In this document: one piece after another, positions 34,887 to 43,423 of the stretch
Numbering within the stretch: the first letter of the stretch is position 1
How the letters are laid out: the number at the start of each line of letters is the position of its first letter
From: Ralstonia sp. A12
GTDB lineage: Bacteria; Pseudomonadota; Gammaproteobacteria; Burkholderiales; Burkholderiaceae
DNA: 50,105 bases
Reading direction: 5' to 3'
NCBI RefSeq assembly: GCF_000801955.1
Contig: NZ_JSZO01000039.1
Span: forward strand, 1 to 50,105
Translations under genes and position numbers: made by a program
Notes under the pieces: model-generated
The model's database searches: none
What the model was told of the DNA's origin: nothing
What the model saw: only the letters and a program-made list of their open reading frames with translations

Positions 34887-35684
34887 ATGATCCACTACCG
34901 GGACCGCGCGGTGTCGATCGTAGTGCTCGGTGAGTTCGCGCCGGCGCGTTTTCATCCTGAATGGTTCCTACGGAATCATTTGATGACTAGTGACGACCTC
35001 GGCGATGTGGTAATCGCCATGGTCGGCCCTGGAGCTACTCAGTGGACGCACCCACGCTTCGGCGATTTCCTTGCGCTCCCCGATCGCGTATCGCTCACTT
35101 GCAAGATCGAGGCGCTTTGGATGGTCGCTCGCGATCTTGTTGAAGGAATCATCGGCCTTGACGCAGGCAACGCCATCCGGGCATTGGGGATTAACCTGCA
35201 CATGGTTGCGGTTCTCGAAGACGACGATGCGAATCCTGGCGTATGGAATGCCCTTGGGGACGTGCTTGCCCCGAAGGAGCTTTGGCGAGAAGCCTTGGCT
35301 CTCCCTGACAAAGACGGCTTCCCGGGACTGGAAGGTATCAAGCTGGCCGTTCCAGATCCCGACCTGATCGGATCGAAGCGTGTATTTGCATTCGAGCCTG
35401 ACTTGGCTACCGTGTACAACCTCGCTATTCTCGTTAATAACCACTTTGACATTACTCGAGCCTGCATATCCAGACAGGTGGGCGAGACTGAAGCTAACGC
35501 AACTGACGTTACGGATTCTCTGGGGCTCAGTCAGGCCGAACTCTCGATGCAGTTGCTCTTCGAGCGATACGAAACGGCAATATCCGATTCCAGAGAGCAA
35601 ACAGAAGCAATTCTGTCTGCTGCGGTGAAACAAGCGCGGCTATCTGCGGTGATTATCGAAAAACGACGAGCGAAGGAAAATTGA
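34887..35684 (+). CDS. First protein of an MBL-fold three-gene module, unknown family
   Basis: A 265-residue protein (IHYRDRAVSIVVLGEFAPAR). The N-terminal 180 residues form a compact alpha/beta domain: FHPEWFLRNHLMTSDDLGDV, VSLTCKIEALWMVARDLVEG, IIGLDAGNAIRALGINLHMV, EVWNALGD-like NPGVWNALGDVLAPKELWRE, then YNLAILVNNHFDITRA. From memory, the pattern FxPxWF ... ALGIN ... W-x-x-LG-x-x-LAPK is shared by uncharacterised proteins in mobile regions, usually beside a protein like the next gene. The C-terminal 60 residues (LGLSQAELSMQLLFERYETA and following) are a helical tail, possibly for assembly. There is no signal peptide, so it is cytoplasmic. One base separates it from the next gene. Its role is unknown; sensor or regulator is a guess. 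Confidence 0.65.
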   Translation: MIHYRDRAVSIVVLGEFAPARFHPEWFLRNHLMTSDDLGDVVIAMVGPGATQWTHPRFGDFLALPDRVSLTCKIEALWMVARDLVEGIIGLDAGNAIRALGINLHMVAVLEDDDANPGVWNALGDVLAPKELWREALALPDKDGFPGLEGIKLAVPDPDLIGSKRVFAFEPDLATVYNLAILVNNHFDITRACISRQVGETEANATDVTDSLGLSQAELSMQLLFERYETAISDSREQTEAILSAAVKQARLSAVIIEKRRAKEN

Positions 35685-35685
35685 T

Positions 35686-36330
35686 ATGCTGAACGCCACA
35701 ATTCCCCAAGCTGATAGCGTAGCGACATCTTCCTTGCCGAACGTATTTCCACTGGATCGATATTCCTACAACGAATTAGCCTCGATTGACATTGATCGTT
35801 TCGGGGGCAGCGCACTTGAGGTACTTGTCCCCTCCGTTAAAAAAACAGCGCCGAAGATAGCCGCATTACATCTTCCCGCAGCGGTGTACACAACGATTGC
35901 ACAATGGGTAGGTTCAGTCGAAGAGGTTCTTTCTGACGGTAGCCTTGTCGCTCATCTTCGTGCGCTCTCACTCGTGGGGCATGCTGCGCCACCTTCGTCC
36001 GAAGGGTTCGAAGAGTGGACAACGATTCCTAGGTCGCAGATCGAGCCCGAAGATATTCGCTATGCGCGAGCAGGGGCCACCTTTTATATGACGGTCGTAA
36101 AGGAGAGACGTCAAGGCGCACTGCTTGGCGGAACTTCGGTAGTTATAGTCTTTCGTAAGGTGCCCGTTTGGAACCGGTCGCAGGTAGAGCTCTACCGTCA
36201 GCGAGCTGCCGAACTGTTTGCCAAAATCCATGGGGAAGACAAATCGAAGGTTTTGACCAACGACCGGCCTAGGCCTGAACTATCTGTTCCTGAAAAACCA
36301 AGATCTGTCCGAGTGACCATCCATAAGTGA
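35686..36330 (+). CDS. Second protein of the three-gene module, unknown family
   Basis: A 214-residue protein (LNATIPQADSVATSSLPNVF), with start codon ATG 35686 directly after the previous stop. The N-terminal half contains a segment like TIAQWVGSVEEVLSDGSLVA. Then comes a beta-rich domain: TIPRSQIEPEDIRYARAGAT, FYMTVVKERRQGALLGG and VVIVFRKVPVWNRSQVELYR. The order SQIEPED, AGATFY and FRKVPVW is, as far as I can recall, a recurring uncharacterised motif set found beside proteins like the previous one. It is cytoplasmic. The stop overlaps the GTG start of the MBL gene (AAGTGATCG), so translation is coupled. I infer that it works in a complex with its neighbours. Confidence 0.62.
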   Translation: MLNATIPQADSVATSSLPNVFPLDRYSYNELASIDIDRFGGSALEVLVPSVKKTAPKIAALHLPAAVYTTIAQWVGSVEEVLSDGSLVAHLRALSLVGHAAPPSSEGFEEWTTIPRSQIEPEDIRYARAGATFYMTVVKERRQGALLGGTSVVIVFRKVPVWNRSQVELYRQRAAELFAKIHGEDKSKVLTNDRPRPELSVPEKPRSVRVTIHK

Positions 36331-37433
36331 TCGCGACTTTTGGCGGCGCTCCCGAGCCCGACACAAACGAAATAACCACTTTCGGGAAAGGCTTCGGAGA
36401 GGCAGTCGTCCTACATCGCCGGGGCGAGTGGTTCATTATCGATTCGTTCTACGACGAACCAGTAAGCGACAAAACTCCAATAGCGGCGCGATATTTGGAT
36501 GAACTCGGCGTCCCTGCAAGCGCGGTGAAAATCATCGTGGCAACGCACTGGCACGATGACCACACGCCAGGTGTCTCCCAGCTTTATGAGCGCTACAGCA
36601 ATAGCAAGTTTGCTTGCGCAGCCGCGCTTACGACGCAGGAATTCCTTGCCTTGGCTGAGTCAACAGGCATCGCATATTCAGGCTCGCTAAAGCAATCTCG
36701 CCTCGCCGAATGGCGAAAATTATTGTCGGCCAATGATTTCCCGGGGCGACTATTGTCTGTATCTGCGGGGACAAGTATTTGGCGGACTCAGGCAGACGAT
36801 TTCGAGCTCTATGCTCTCAGCCCGTCTGGCGCGGAAGGACTGCGAATGCAAAAGGCTATCGCGCAGATGCTCCCGCAAAGCGGTTCCCAGCAATTGCCTC
36901 CGCCAAAACGAGGTTTGCCGAACCACGCTGCGATCGCCATCGTTGCGCGATTTGGGCGCATGTGTGTGCTTTTGGGATCAGATTTGGAGGTTAGCAATAT
37001 TCCAGGATGCGGTTGGGGCGGAGCCATTTCGCATTTCACGAGCCAAATCTCGACTTGGAAGTCTTTTCTATTCAAGGTCGCACACCACGGCAGCGTTACA
37101 GCGCATGATCAATCGATCTGGAAACATGCACTGGAGAACAAGCCAATATCTGTCCTAACTCCTTTTATCAATGGGAGCGTCAGATTACCGACGTCTGATG
37201 ACGTGTCACGGGTAAAAAGGCTGAGCAGCAATCTACTACAAGCGTCTGTTCAGAAAGTCCAGCAAAAGACCGCCAATTCGACCGCCCAGACGATTCTGAA
37301 TCGTGTTGGCATCAAGGTGCAAAGGTACAGGCCAAGTTTGGGCGCTGTTCGCGTTCGATGGAAAGACGGCATCGACGGCATCGACGTCCAGTCATTAGGG
37401 AGTGCTCTGGAAATAACGGGCCATAAGAGTTGA
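36327..37433 (+). CDS. ComEC/Rec2-type metallo-beta-lactamase-fold hydrolase
   Basis: A 368-residue protein with GTG start, overlapping the previous stop by four bases. Metal-binding motifs of the MBL fold are complete: THWHDDH (His74, His76, Asp78, His79), the second-site Asp219 in VLLGSDLE and His253 in KVAHHGS. NHAAIAIVARFG before the GSD motif is the ComEC-type arrangement, where the domain is a nuclease or phosphodiesterase. No transmembrane segment or signal peptide is present, so it is a stand-alone cytoplasmic enzyme. The C-terminal 100 residues (LSSNLLQASVQKVQQ and following) are basic and may bind nucleic acid. It is the only clear enzyme of the module, and the likely effector if this is a defence or conflict system. 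The substrate is unknown. Confidence 0.8.
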   Translation: MIATFGGAPEPDTNEITTFGKGFGEAVVLHRRGEWFIIDSFYDEPVSDKTPIAARYLDELGVPASAVKIIVATHWHDDHTPGVSQLYERYSNSKFACAAALTTQEFLALAESTGIAYSGSLKQSRLAEWRKLLSANDFPGRLLSVSAGTSIWRTQADDFELYALSPSGAEGLRMQKAIAQMLPQSGSQQLPPPKRGLPNHAAIAIVARFGRMCVLLGSDLEVSNIPGCGWGGAISHFTSQISTWKSFLFKVAHHGSVTAHDQSIWKHALENKPISVLTPFINGSVRLPTSDDVSRVKRLSSNLLQASVQKVQQKTANSTAQTILNRVGIKVQRYRPSLGAVRVRWKDGIDGIDVQSLGSALEITGHKS

Positions 37434-37910
37434 TTCGCGCATCGCGCGGCGTTGATGTTGCGAAATCGAGCGTAAGGACGCAGTAGTCGTCACGACGCCG
37501 GGACCCGCTGACCAACAGACGGTGGTATGAAGCCCCTTTTTATTGGCGTAGTTAGGTGGGATCGAGCGGTCGCTTGTCGGGTGGAAGCGGTCGCTCACAT
37601 GTCCAAGTGGCGGCCTCCTAGGACGACGCATCATGGCCGAACTCAGCCTGTGGGTCGGCCCTTGAGGTGCTTTCCCAGGGATCGGCGATGAACCGTTTTT
37701 ATGCGCAGCGCGGACGCAAATCACACGCCGATCCCCACCATTTGTAACACCGCCTGGCTTCAGTGCCTTGCGCAGAAAACGCTCAACCCGTTGATTTGTA
37801 AGCGGAATAGGGCACTACAGATCCTTACAATTTAAAACGGTATCCAACCGGACGATCGACCAAACTTTCTCCATCAACAGACCACATGCACTGGTCACGG
37901 GAGAACGAAG
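37434..37910. other. Intergenic region
   Basis: About 480 bases without a supported gene. The minus-strand frame 37395-37724 overlaps the MBL gene end and has an Arg/Pro-rich composition unlike a real protein. I could not recognise repeats, an attachment site or an RNA gene. The last 20 bases hold GGGAGAACGAAG, a ribosome-binding site for the next gene. Confidence 0.35.
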
Positions 37911-38642
37911 ATGAACAACACGCAACCGAACACTCAGGGTCAACAATATGCCGGCGCGTCGCTGGGCCAAGTGCCGCAGTCGCGCCGCATGCATCCGCTG
38001 ATGGCCGGTGCTGCCGTCGCGGTGATCATCGCAAGCGTGACGGCCGTGGCCGCCATCACTGGCGTGCTGCCCACCTCCAAGGCCACGCAGGGCAGTACCA
38101 ACCCGAACGTTGCCGCACAATCGGCCTCCGCACCGCTGGCGCTGGCTGCGCCCGGCCAGACGGCGGTGCCGAATCAAGCGGCCCCGGCCTATCCGGCACA
38201 GCCGAACGCGGTGCGGCACGCAGTGCATCACCCGGCACCGTCGTATGCGGAACGTACCCCTTCGTCGAACGCTGACTACGCACAAACACAGCCACGTCCG
38301 GCAGCCAACCCGTATGCCGGTCAGGTGACCGCAGTCACACCGATCACCACGCAGCAAGGCAACGAAACCGGTCTGGGCATGATCGGAGGTGCAGTGGTGG
38401 GTGGCTTGCTGGGCAACCAAGTCGGTAAGGGCAATGGCCGCACGCTGGCGACCGTCGCGGGCGCGGTCGGCGGCGGCTATGCAGGCCATGAAGCGGAAAA
38501 CTACTATCACCGCGACACGTCCTACAACGTCAGCGTGCGCATGGACAACGGCGCCACCCGCACCTTCACATATAAGGCAGCACCGGGCTTCCAGGTGGGC
38601 GACCGCGTGCATGTGGAAAATGGGAGCCTGGCAGCGGGCTGA
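37911..38642 (+). CDS. Glycine-zipper 2TM-domain membrane protein (SlyB/17-kDa-antigen type)
   Basis: A 243-residue protein from ATG 37911 (NNTQPNTQGQQYAGASLGQV). An N-terminal membrane segment, MHPLMAGAAVAVIIASVTAV, is near residue 27. A long Ala/Pro/Gln-rich periplasmic linker (about 60-145) leads to the glycine-zipper 2TM motif LGMIGGAVVGGLLGNQVGKG and TLATVAGAVGGGYAGHEAEN, then a C-terminal beta domain (YNVSVRMDNGATRTFTYKAA). Such proteins stabilise the envelope or outer membrane. There is no lipobox, so it is anchored by the N-terminal helix. It appears intact and stands alone. Confidence 0.85.
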   Translation: MNNTQPNTQGQQYAGASLGQVPQSRRMHPLMAGAAVAVIIASVTAVAAITGVLPTSKATQGSTNPNVAAQSASAPLALAAPGQTAVPNQAAPAYPAQPNAVRHAVHHPAPSYAERTPSSNADYAQTQPRPAANPYAGQVTAVTPITTQQGNETGLGMIGGAVVGGLLGNQVGKGNGRTLATVAGAVGGGYAGHEAENYYHRDTSYNVSVRMDNGATRTFTYKAAPGFQVGDRVHVENGSLAAG

Positions 38643-38743
38643 TCGCCACACGCTGCTACAAGCAGGCCTTCGAGGCTAAGGCGGTTCAGCTAAGCACCGC
38701 CCTGCTTTGCAGAGAGTCAGAAACAAACAAGAAGGCCGCTCCG

Positions 38744-39953
38744 TGAACTGCACCCCAAAAGTTGGACATCTGTTCAACCTTTGGGGTGTTTTTCATGGCG
38801 AAGTATGAAGAGGCGTTCAAGCGCCAAGTAGTTCAGGAGTATTTGAGGGGGCCACTTGGGACTGCAGGGCTGAGCCAGAAGTACGGGGTAGGCCGCACTG
38901 TGATCCGGCGCTGGATCAACGTGTGGCAGCGCCACGGGAAATCTGGACTACGCAAGAAGCATGAAGCGTATAGCGCCGAGTTCAAGCTGGCGGTGCTGCA
39001 GCGCATGTGGCGCGACGAGTTGTCCTATCAGCAAGTCAGCGCGGTGTTCGATTTGCGTGAGGCTGGCGGCGTCAGCCGCTGGGACCGCCAGTATCATGAG
39101 GGCGGTTTCGACGCCCTAAAGCCGCGCCGCAAAGGCGGAGCACCCATCATGTCCCGGTCCAAGCAAGATCCCCAACCCGCTATGCAGCCGGCTCAAGACG
39201 AGCGCTCGCGCGAGGATTTGCTCAAAGAAAACGAGTGTCTGCGCGCGGAGGTGGCGTACCTAAAAAAGTTGGATGCCCTGCTGCGGGCCAAACAGCAGCA
39301 GGCCCCAAAGAAAAAGCGCAAGTCGTGAGTGCGCTGCGTGAGCGGCATTCATTGTCGAGTTTGCTCAAGGCCGCGAATCTCGCACGCAGCACGTACTACT
39401 ACCAGATGGCGACAAGCCAGGCAGAGGATCGCCACGGCGCGCTCAAGGAGCGCATTCAGCACATCTATGCGCAGCACATCTATGCGCAGCACAAGGGCCG
39501 GTATGGCTACCGCCGGATCACGGCGACACTCCGTCGGGCAGGGACGTTGGTGAATCACAAGACCGTACAGCGATTGATGTCGGCGCTACAGTTGAAGTCA
39601 CTCGTGCGGCCGAAGAAATACCGCTCTTACCTCGGGCTAGTCGGGCGGGTCGCTCCCAATCTGCTACAGCGCGAGTTTGAGGCGAGCAAGCCGAACGAGA
39701 AGTGGGTAACGGACGTGACGGAGTTCAACGTTGACGGCAAGAAGCTGTACCTGTCGCCCGTCTTGGACCGGTACAACGGAGAGATTGTCGCCTGGCAAAC
39801 CAGTGAACGGCCTGATTACACGTTGATCCGGGAAATGCTCGACAAGGCGTTGCGCAAGCTGCGTCCTTGCGAAACGCCGATGCTGCATTCGGATCAAGGC
39901 TGGCCGTATCAAATGGCAGAGTATCGTCGCAAACTTGCCGCGCAAGGCCTGCG
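38744..39953 (+). mobile_element. IS3-family (IS150-like) element, 3' truncated
   Basis: The left terminus TGAACTGCACCCCAAAAG is at 38744. OrfA is intact; OrfB is lost after the AAQGLRQ codons (about 39953), before the catalytic Glu. A 15-base tandem duplication lies inside OrfB. The sequence on the right of the break is unrelated. Confidence 0.8.
38795..39328 (+). CDS. IS3-family transposase OrfA (two helix-turn-helix domains)
   Basis: A 177-residue protein starting AKYEEAFKRQVVQEYLRGPL. The first helix-turn-helix is GLSQKYGVGRTVIRRWINVW (about residues 26-45) and the second QQVSAVFDLREAGGVSRWDR (about 77-96), followed by a coiled coil EDLLKENECLRAEVAYLKKL and a Lys-rich end. This two-domain layout is normal for the IS150 group. 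The GAAAAAG near its end is a possible -1 frameshift site into OrfB. Confidence 0.85.
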   Translation: MAKYEEAFKRQVVQEYLRGPLGTAGLSQKYGVGRTVIRRWINVWQRHGKSGLRKKHEAYSAEFKLAVLQRMWRDELSYQQVSAVFDLREAGGVSRWDRQYHEGGFDALKPRRKGGAPIMSRSKQDPQPAMQPAQDERSREDLLKENECLRAEVAYLKKLDALLRAKQQQAPKKKRKS

Positions 39954-39960
39954 CCAGCCT
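39325..39960 (+). pseudogene. IS3-family transposase OrfB, truncated
   Basis: In the -1 frame from OrfA it reads ALRERHSLSSLLKAANLARS, GRYGYRRITATLRRAGTLVN, KWVTDVTEFNVDGKKLYLSP (first catalytic Asp) and MLHSDQGWPYQMAEYRRKLA (second Asp), then departs from the family before the catalytic Glu. The segment HIYAQHIYAQH is a duplicated pentapeptide where relatives have one copy. Inactive. Confidence 0.78.
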
Positions 39961-40271
39961 CGTCGTCGGGCACCTACTCGCCTACCACATGCTCGGTGCA
40001 AGACCAGCGTGCTGATCGACAACCGGCTTCTCACGATCGTGAAACGAAGGCCCCCCTTTTCAACTGCCGCTCACGTTGTAGGGGGCCGGTGGGAACTAGA
40101 CGACAGTGGCGTCGCTCTTTGAGAAATCGTATTGATGGCTGGCGACAGTGTGAGGGTTACTCACACCAACTAGCGATTTCAGTTGCTGCGCAAGGGCAAG
40201 TGAAGTTCCGATAGGCACAACCGTCAGCCCCTCTTCAATGGCGGCGTTTACTTGGTGAAACCCTTCGGCCC
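39961..40271. other. Junk between the IS and the minor-pilin operon, with a strong hairpin
   Basis: The frame continuing from OrfB is nonsense. GGCCCCC at 40050-40056 and GGGGGCC at about 40080-40086 can pair, forming a perfect stem that might terminate either flanking transcript. A minus-strand frame (40096-40287) reads DALSVRAEGFHQVNAAIEEG and could be a small gene behind the pilin operon, but support is weak. Confidence 0.3.
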
Positions 40272-42185
40272 TCACAGATAGCGCGTCCATACAACACTGA
40301 CCGAAGGCGTGCCGTTCGAACCACCAGTCGTTTGATTCGGGATCTGGCCAGGATTGAACGTGGAGGGCAGTTGGCTGACATCGATCGTCGTGCTCGCCCC
40401 CCAAGCCGACCCAGAGGAATTTCCGCCCTGGTTGGCGACGGTGATGTAGCCCTGGATCGATGTACTGCCGCCTGTGGAGAGGATGCCACCCGCCAGAATG
40501 TCGCCGAAGATGCTGTTGGATGCACCCAGCGAGATGTTGCCGCCGGAGAACGTGTTGTTCTGGTAACCACCGGCCAGCAGCGCAACGTTGCCGATGGCGC
40601 TAGGCGTGTAGGCACCGGCCGAGCAGAAATTCGTCGGATACAGTGCTGGGAATGCCGCATTGCTACATTGCTCGCTGGCCCCACCATAGTTGAGTGCATG
40701 AACGACCGTACTACCACTTGTGGTGATGTTGCCTGTCGCTATCACGGTGTTTTCGTACGTACCGACACCCAGATTCAGGTCACCGTGGAACCACACCACG
40801 CCTGGCGCCATAGTCGCGCCGTCGGTTTTCCATGCGCCGTTGACGTACGAAAAACAGCTGTTGTAAGCAGAGAACCCGTTGCAGATCTTCGCCACGCATT
40901 GATTGGCGTTGTACGTCTTGGTAGTGCATAGCCAATCCTGGTTGCCGTCGCTGCCCGTCAAATAGTACGTACCGTCTGGAATCGTGTTGACGTTGGAAAC
41001 CGTGACCTGCATGTTGTTTTGCGCATCGACATCAAATACATAGTTGGCTGCGCTCTTGAGCGGCCAAGCGTCAATAGTCGCGGTCTGAATAGAAGCCAGT
41101 GTGAGCGGGGTTAGCGATACGGGCGACCAGGGGCTTTGCGTGACATGCACCTTACTGCCGTTCCACGAGGGAATGGACACGGAGCCCCCCACGGTACCGT
41201 TGCTGACACTCCCCCCGCTGCTCGATTGGGTGAAATTGCCCTGGGCATTCAGGGTTGTGATCGTGCCCCCATCCTCCAGCACATTGCCCTGCGCGTTCAA
41301 TCTCGTGATCGTGCTACTCGAAGTATTCGCATCACCATAGGTACTGATGGTATCGACCTGGGAACCCGGTCCCACCTTCACGCCCCCGATGGCGTTTATT
41401 TTGGTCACATTGTCGCTGCTCACCAATGTGGTCAACCCATTGCTAGTGATGGTCCCTACGGTAATACGGTTGCTGACCATCACGTTTTTCATCGACTTGA
41501 CCTCCATGTATTGACCGGTCGCGTTGATGTTGACGTCGCCCTGCGCGGCAACTACGTTGGCGCTGGCGCCGCCATTCAGGTTGATCGTCCCGGTTGCATA
41601 AAGCAAATTGAAACCACCAATGCTGCCGGACGAAGTGATGTCACCATTGACCATGAAACTCGTACTGCCCGTAGTCCCAGCATTAGCCTGTACCGAACCG
41701 GTCAACTGCAGATTGCCGTTGATGTTGATCATGTTCGACAGCGTGGCGGTAGCCGACGATGCGCTGCCGACACAGTAGACGCTTTGCACCGTGGCATTGG
41801 CGCCGCCACTCGTGCCCGTGATGTTGGCCGTAATCTGAGTACCTTTCTGGCATGCGGAAGTGTTGGCCTGCGCTTGCACGACCGTACCCGAGATACCGCT
41901 CATACCGGAAAGCGCTATTGCGCTACCTGCCGTCGGTAGCTGCGATGTTCCGCTCACCTGATACAGATATTGACGGAAGGCATCAACGCCGTTCCATGCC
42001 TTCATCTGAGCCTGCGTGAGCGCATGTGTGGTTCGGGAAACATCCTGGGTGCTGCGAATGTAGTGCATGGTGCCTAACGCGGCGACGGACAGTGCCATGC
42101 CAACGATCAACACCACCTGAATTGCAGCAATGCCACGTTGCCTGCTCTTGAGGCAGGAGGAGCGATATGGAGCAGACATGGTCAA
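40272..42185 (-). CDS. PilX-like minor pilin with a large beta-rich C-terminal domain
   Basis: A 637-residue protein from ATG 42185. The class III-type leader ends RQRG (cleavage before Ile) and the membrane helix follows (IAAIQVVLIVGMALSVAALG). Position 5 of the mature chain is Gln, not the usual Glu, as in tip-located pseudopilins such as GspK. Behind the pilin part (to about 150) come long runs of short repeating strands (MININGNLQLTGSVQANAGT, AQGDVNINATGQYMEVKSMK, NAQGNVLEDGGTITTLNAQG, LLAGGYQNNTFSGGNISLGA), a beta-helix-like fold reminiscent of polymer-forming or adhesin domains, with paired cysteines in CVAKICNGFSAYNSCFSYVN. It is the last gene of the minor-pilin operon, directly behind pilW (stop and start adjoin). 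Probably a pilus-tip adhesin; PilX proteins are usually about 200 residues. Confidence 0.75.
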   Translation of the reverse strand: MTMSAPYRSSCLKSRQRGIAAIQVVLIVGMALSVAALGTMHYIRSTQDVSRTTHALTQAQMKAWNGVDAFRQYLYQVSGTSQLPTAGSAIALSGMSGISGTVVQAQANTSACQKGTQITANITGTSGGANATVQSVYCVGSASSATATLSNMININGNLQLTGSVQANAGTTGSTSFMVNGDITSSGSIGGFNLLYATGTINLNGGASANVVAAQGDVNINATGQYMEVKSMKNVMVSNRITVGTITSNGLTTLVSSDNVTKINAIGGVKVGPGSQVDTISTYGDANTSSSTITRLNAQGNVLEDGGTITTLNAQGNFTQSSSGGSVSNGTVGGSVSIPSWNGSKVHVTQSPWSPVSLTPLTLASIQTATIDAWPLKSAANYVFDVDAQNNMQVTVSNVNTIPDGTYYLTGSDGNQDWLCTTKTYNANQCVAKICNGFSAYNSCFSYVNGAWKTDGATMAPGVVWFHGDLNLGVGTYENTVIATGNITTSGSTVVHALNYGGASEQCSNAAFPALYPTNFCSAGAYTPSAIGNVALLAGGYQNNTFSGGNISLGASNSIFGDILAGGILSTGGSTSIQGYITVANQGGNSSGSAWGASTTIDVSQLPSTFNPGQIPNQTTGGSNGTPSVSVVWTRYL

Positions 42186-42956
42186 TCAGGTGGTGAAGTT
42201 CGGAAGGCAGGACAACCATGAGCCGGAGCCAGTCTTTGTGGCCCAATTCATTTGGATTTGCAGACCTGCGGTGTTCTGGCTTGCATTGGAGATGCCTTTC
42301 TCGGACCCAATTTGCGCCGACAGGGTTGTCGAGGGCATTTCCGAGCCGTAGGGCCAGCATGGACTGTTGTGCACAGCGGTCGCCCCGAAAGTAACGGGCG
42401 CCGGCAAAGCGATGTCAGCGACCAAGCGGGTGATGGTCCATTGTTGTGTCGCCCAGCTTGTGGGAAGTGGATCACATGCGCCGGCCGCCTGCAGCCAATA
42501 CAGCGCCCCCGTCGTCTGATTAGAGACCAAGCCCTGGCAAGACCATGCTGCGGTGGAAGAGGACTGCGTGGGATTGCTTTCCCAGAAGATCGCGTTGCCG
42601 GTAGTGCTGGTCGAGCCGATGGTTTGCAGCGTGGTGCCGGTGGTTTGAAGCGTGCTCGTGCCACCCGCTCCACTCAACACAAGACCGCTGACGAGAACGA
42701 AATTCGTGTTGACGGTGGGCGATGCTATGCCAAAGCCGGCACCCTGCAACATGTTCTGGGCGGTCAACAAGGCGCTCGCTACCTGCCGATCCTGGATGGC
42801 ACGCGGCTGCATGCCAGAATCCTTGTCGAACACATTGCGCGACACCGCGCGAAACAGGCCAAGCATGGCCAGGATGGCCAGCAGGGAGATGATCTGCCCT
42901 ACCATCAAACTGATGAGCGATATGCCCTGCTGACGCGTACGAAAATGGAATGCCAT
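42186..42956 (-). CDS. PilW-like minor pilin
   Basis: A 256-residue protein from ATG 42956 (AFHFRTRQQG, then the mature ISLISLMVGQIISLLAILAM). The leader, the cleavage after Gly and the helix fit a type IV minor pilin, but residue 5 is Ser instead of Glu. The soluble part (FDKDSGMQPRAIQDRQVASA, LLTAQNMLQGAGFGIA, then Ser/Thr-rich strands) resembles PilW. It lies 2 bases after the PilV-like gene and adjoins the PilX-like gene, so one transcript is likely. PilW helps start pilus assembly and primes the tip. Confidence 0.78.
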   Translation of the reverse strand: MAFHFRTRQQGISLISLMVGQIISLLAILAMLGLFRAVSRNVFDKDSGMQPRAIQDRQVASALLTAQNMLQGAGFGIASPTVNTNFVLVSGLVLSGAGGTSTLQTTGTTLQTIGSTSTTGNAIFWESNPTQSSSTAAWSCQGLVSNQTTGALYWLQAAGACDPLPTSWATQQWTITRLVADIALPAPVTFGATAVHNSPCWPYGSEMPSTTLSAQIGSEKGISNASQNTAGLQIQMNWATKTGSGSWLSCLPNFTT

Positions 42957-42958
42957 GA

Positions 42959-43423
42959 CTATTGGCCCGCGTTCTGGAACAGCAGGGAGGTACTTCCCAT
43001 TCTTTTGTCCGAAACCTCATAGGCGAGGACAGGAACCAATACGGACTTCGAGGTCGCACCGACACTGACGGTCAGTTGCTGGTAAGCGCATTTCAGGGTG
43101 GTTGGCGCAGCAGTTCCACCAATCACGACGGCTGCCTTGTTGGAACTACCGTCGCTTGCGTTATCGCCATTCCCTTGCCCAGAGTTTTTGGAGTTCAACG
43201 CTGCCGCATTGGCGCAAACCGAGTTCATACCCTGCGTCTGCAATTGCGAGCGCAACTGGGTCACGGCTTGGTTTTGTGCGCCGAGTGTGGCCTGCCCCAC
43301 GGCGGCCCGACTCAAGGTAAATGCCATGCCCACGCCAACGATCGCCGTCAAGATGACCGAGATCAACGACTCCACCAACGTACTGCCCGATTGATGGGAC
43401 TTAGTTAAGGATGCCAGAAGCAT
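42959..43423 (-). CDS. PilV-like minor pilin
   Basis: A 154-residue protein from ATG 43423, reading LLASLTKSHQSG, then STLVESLISVILTAIVGVGM. Cleavage follows Gly, with Glu at position 5 of the mature chain. The soluble domain has a Ser/Gly/Asn-rich loop (LNSKNSGQGNGDNASDGSSN) and Cys in SVCANAA and LKCAYQQ that may pair. It overlaps the FimT/GspH-like gene by 23 bases, so translation is probably coupled. The second pseudopilin of the tip complex. Confidence 0.78.
   Translation of the reverse strand: MLLASLTKSHQSGSTLVESLISVILTAIVGVGMAFTLSRAAVGQATLGAQNQAVTQLRSQLQTQGMNSVCANAAALNSKNSGQGNGDNASDGSSNKAAVVIGGTAAPTTLKCAYQQLTVSVGATSKSVLVPVLAYEVSDKRMGSTSLLFQNAGQ

Noticed and set aside
37395-37724. 109-residue minus-strand frame after the MBL gene
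   Set aside because: It overlaps the MBL gene end, is Arg/Pro-rich and lacks a ribosome-binding site.
40272-42185. Reading the repetitive plus-strand frames opposite the PilX-like gene as genes
   Set aside because: The minus strand has a pilin leader, continuous frame and operon position; the plus frames are shadows of a repetitive sequence.
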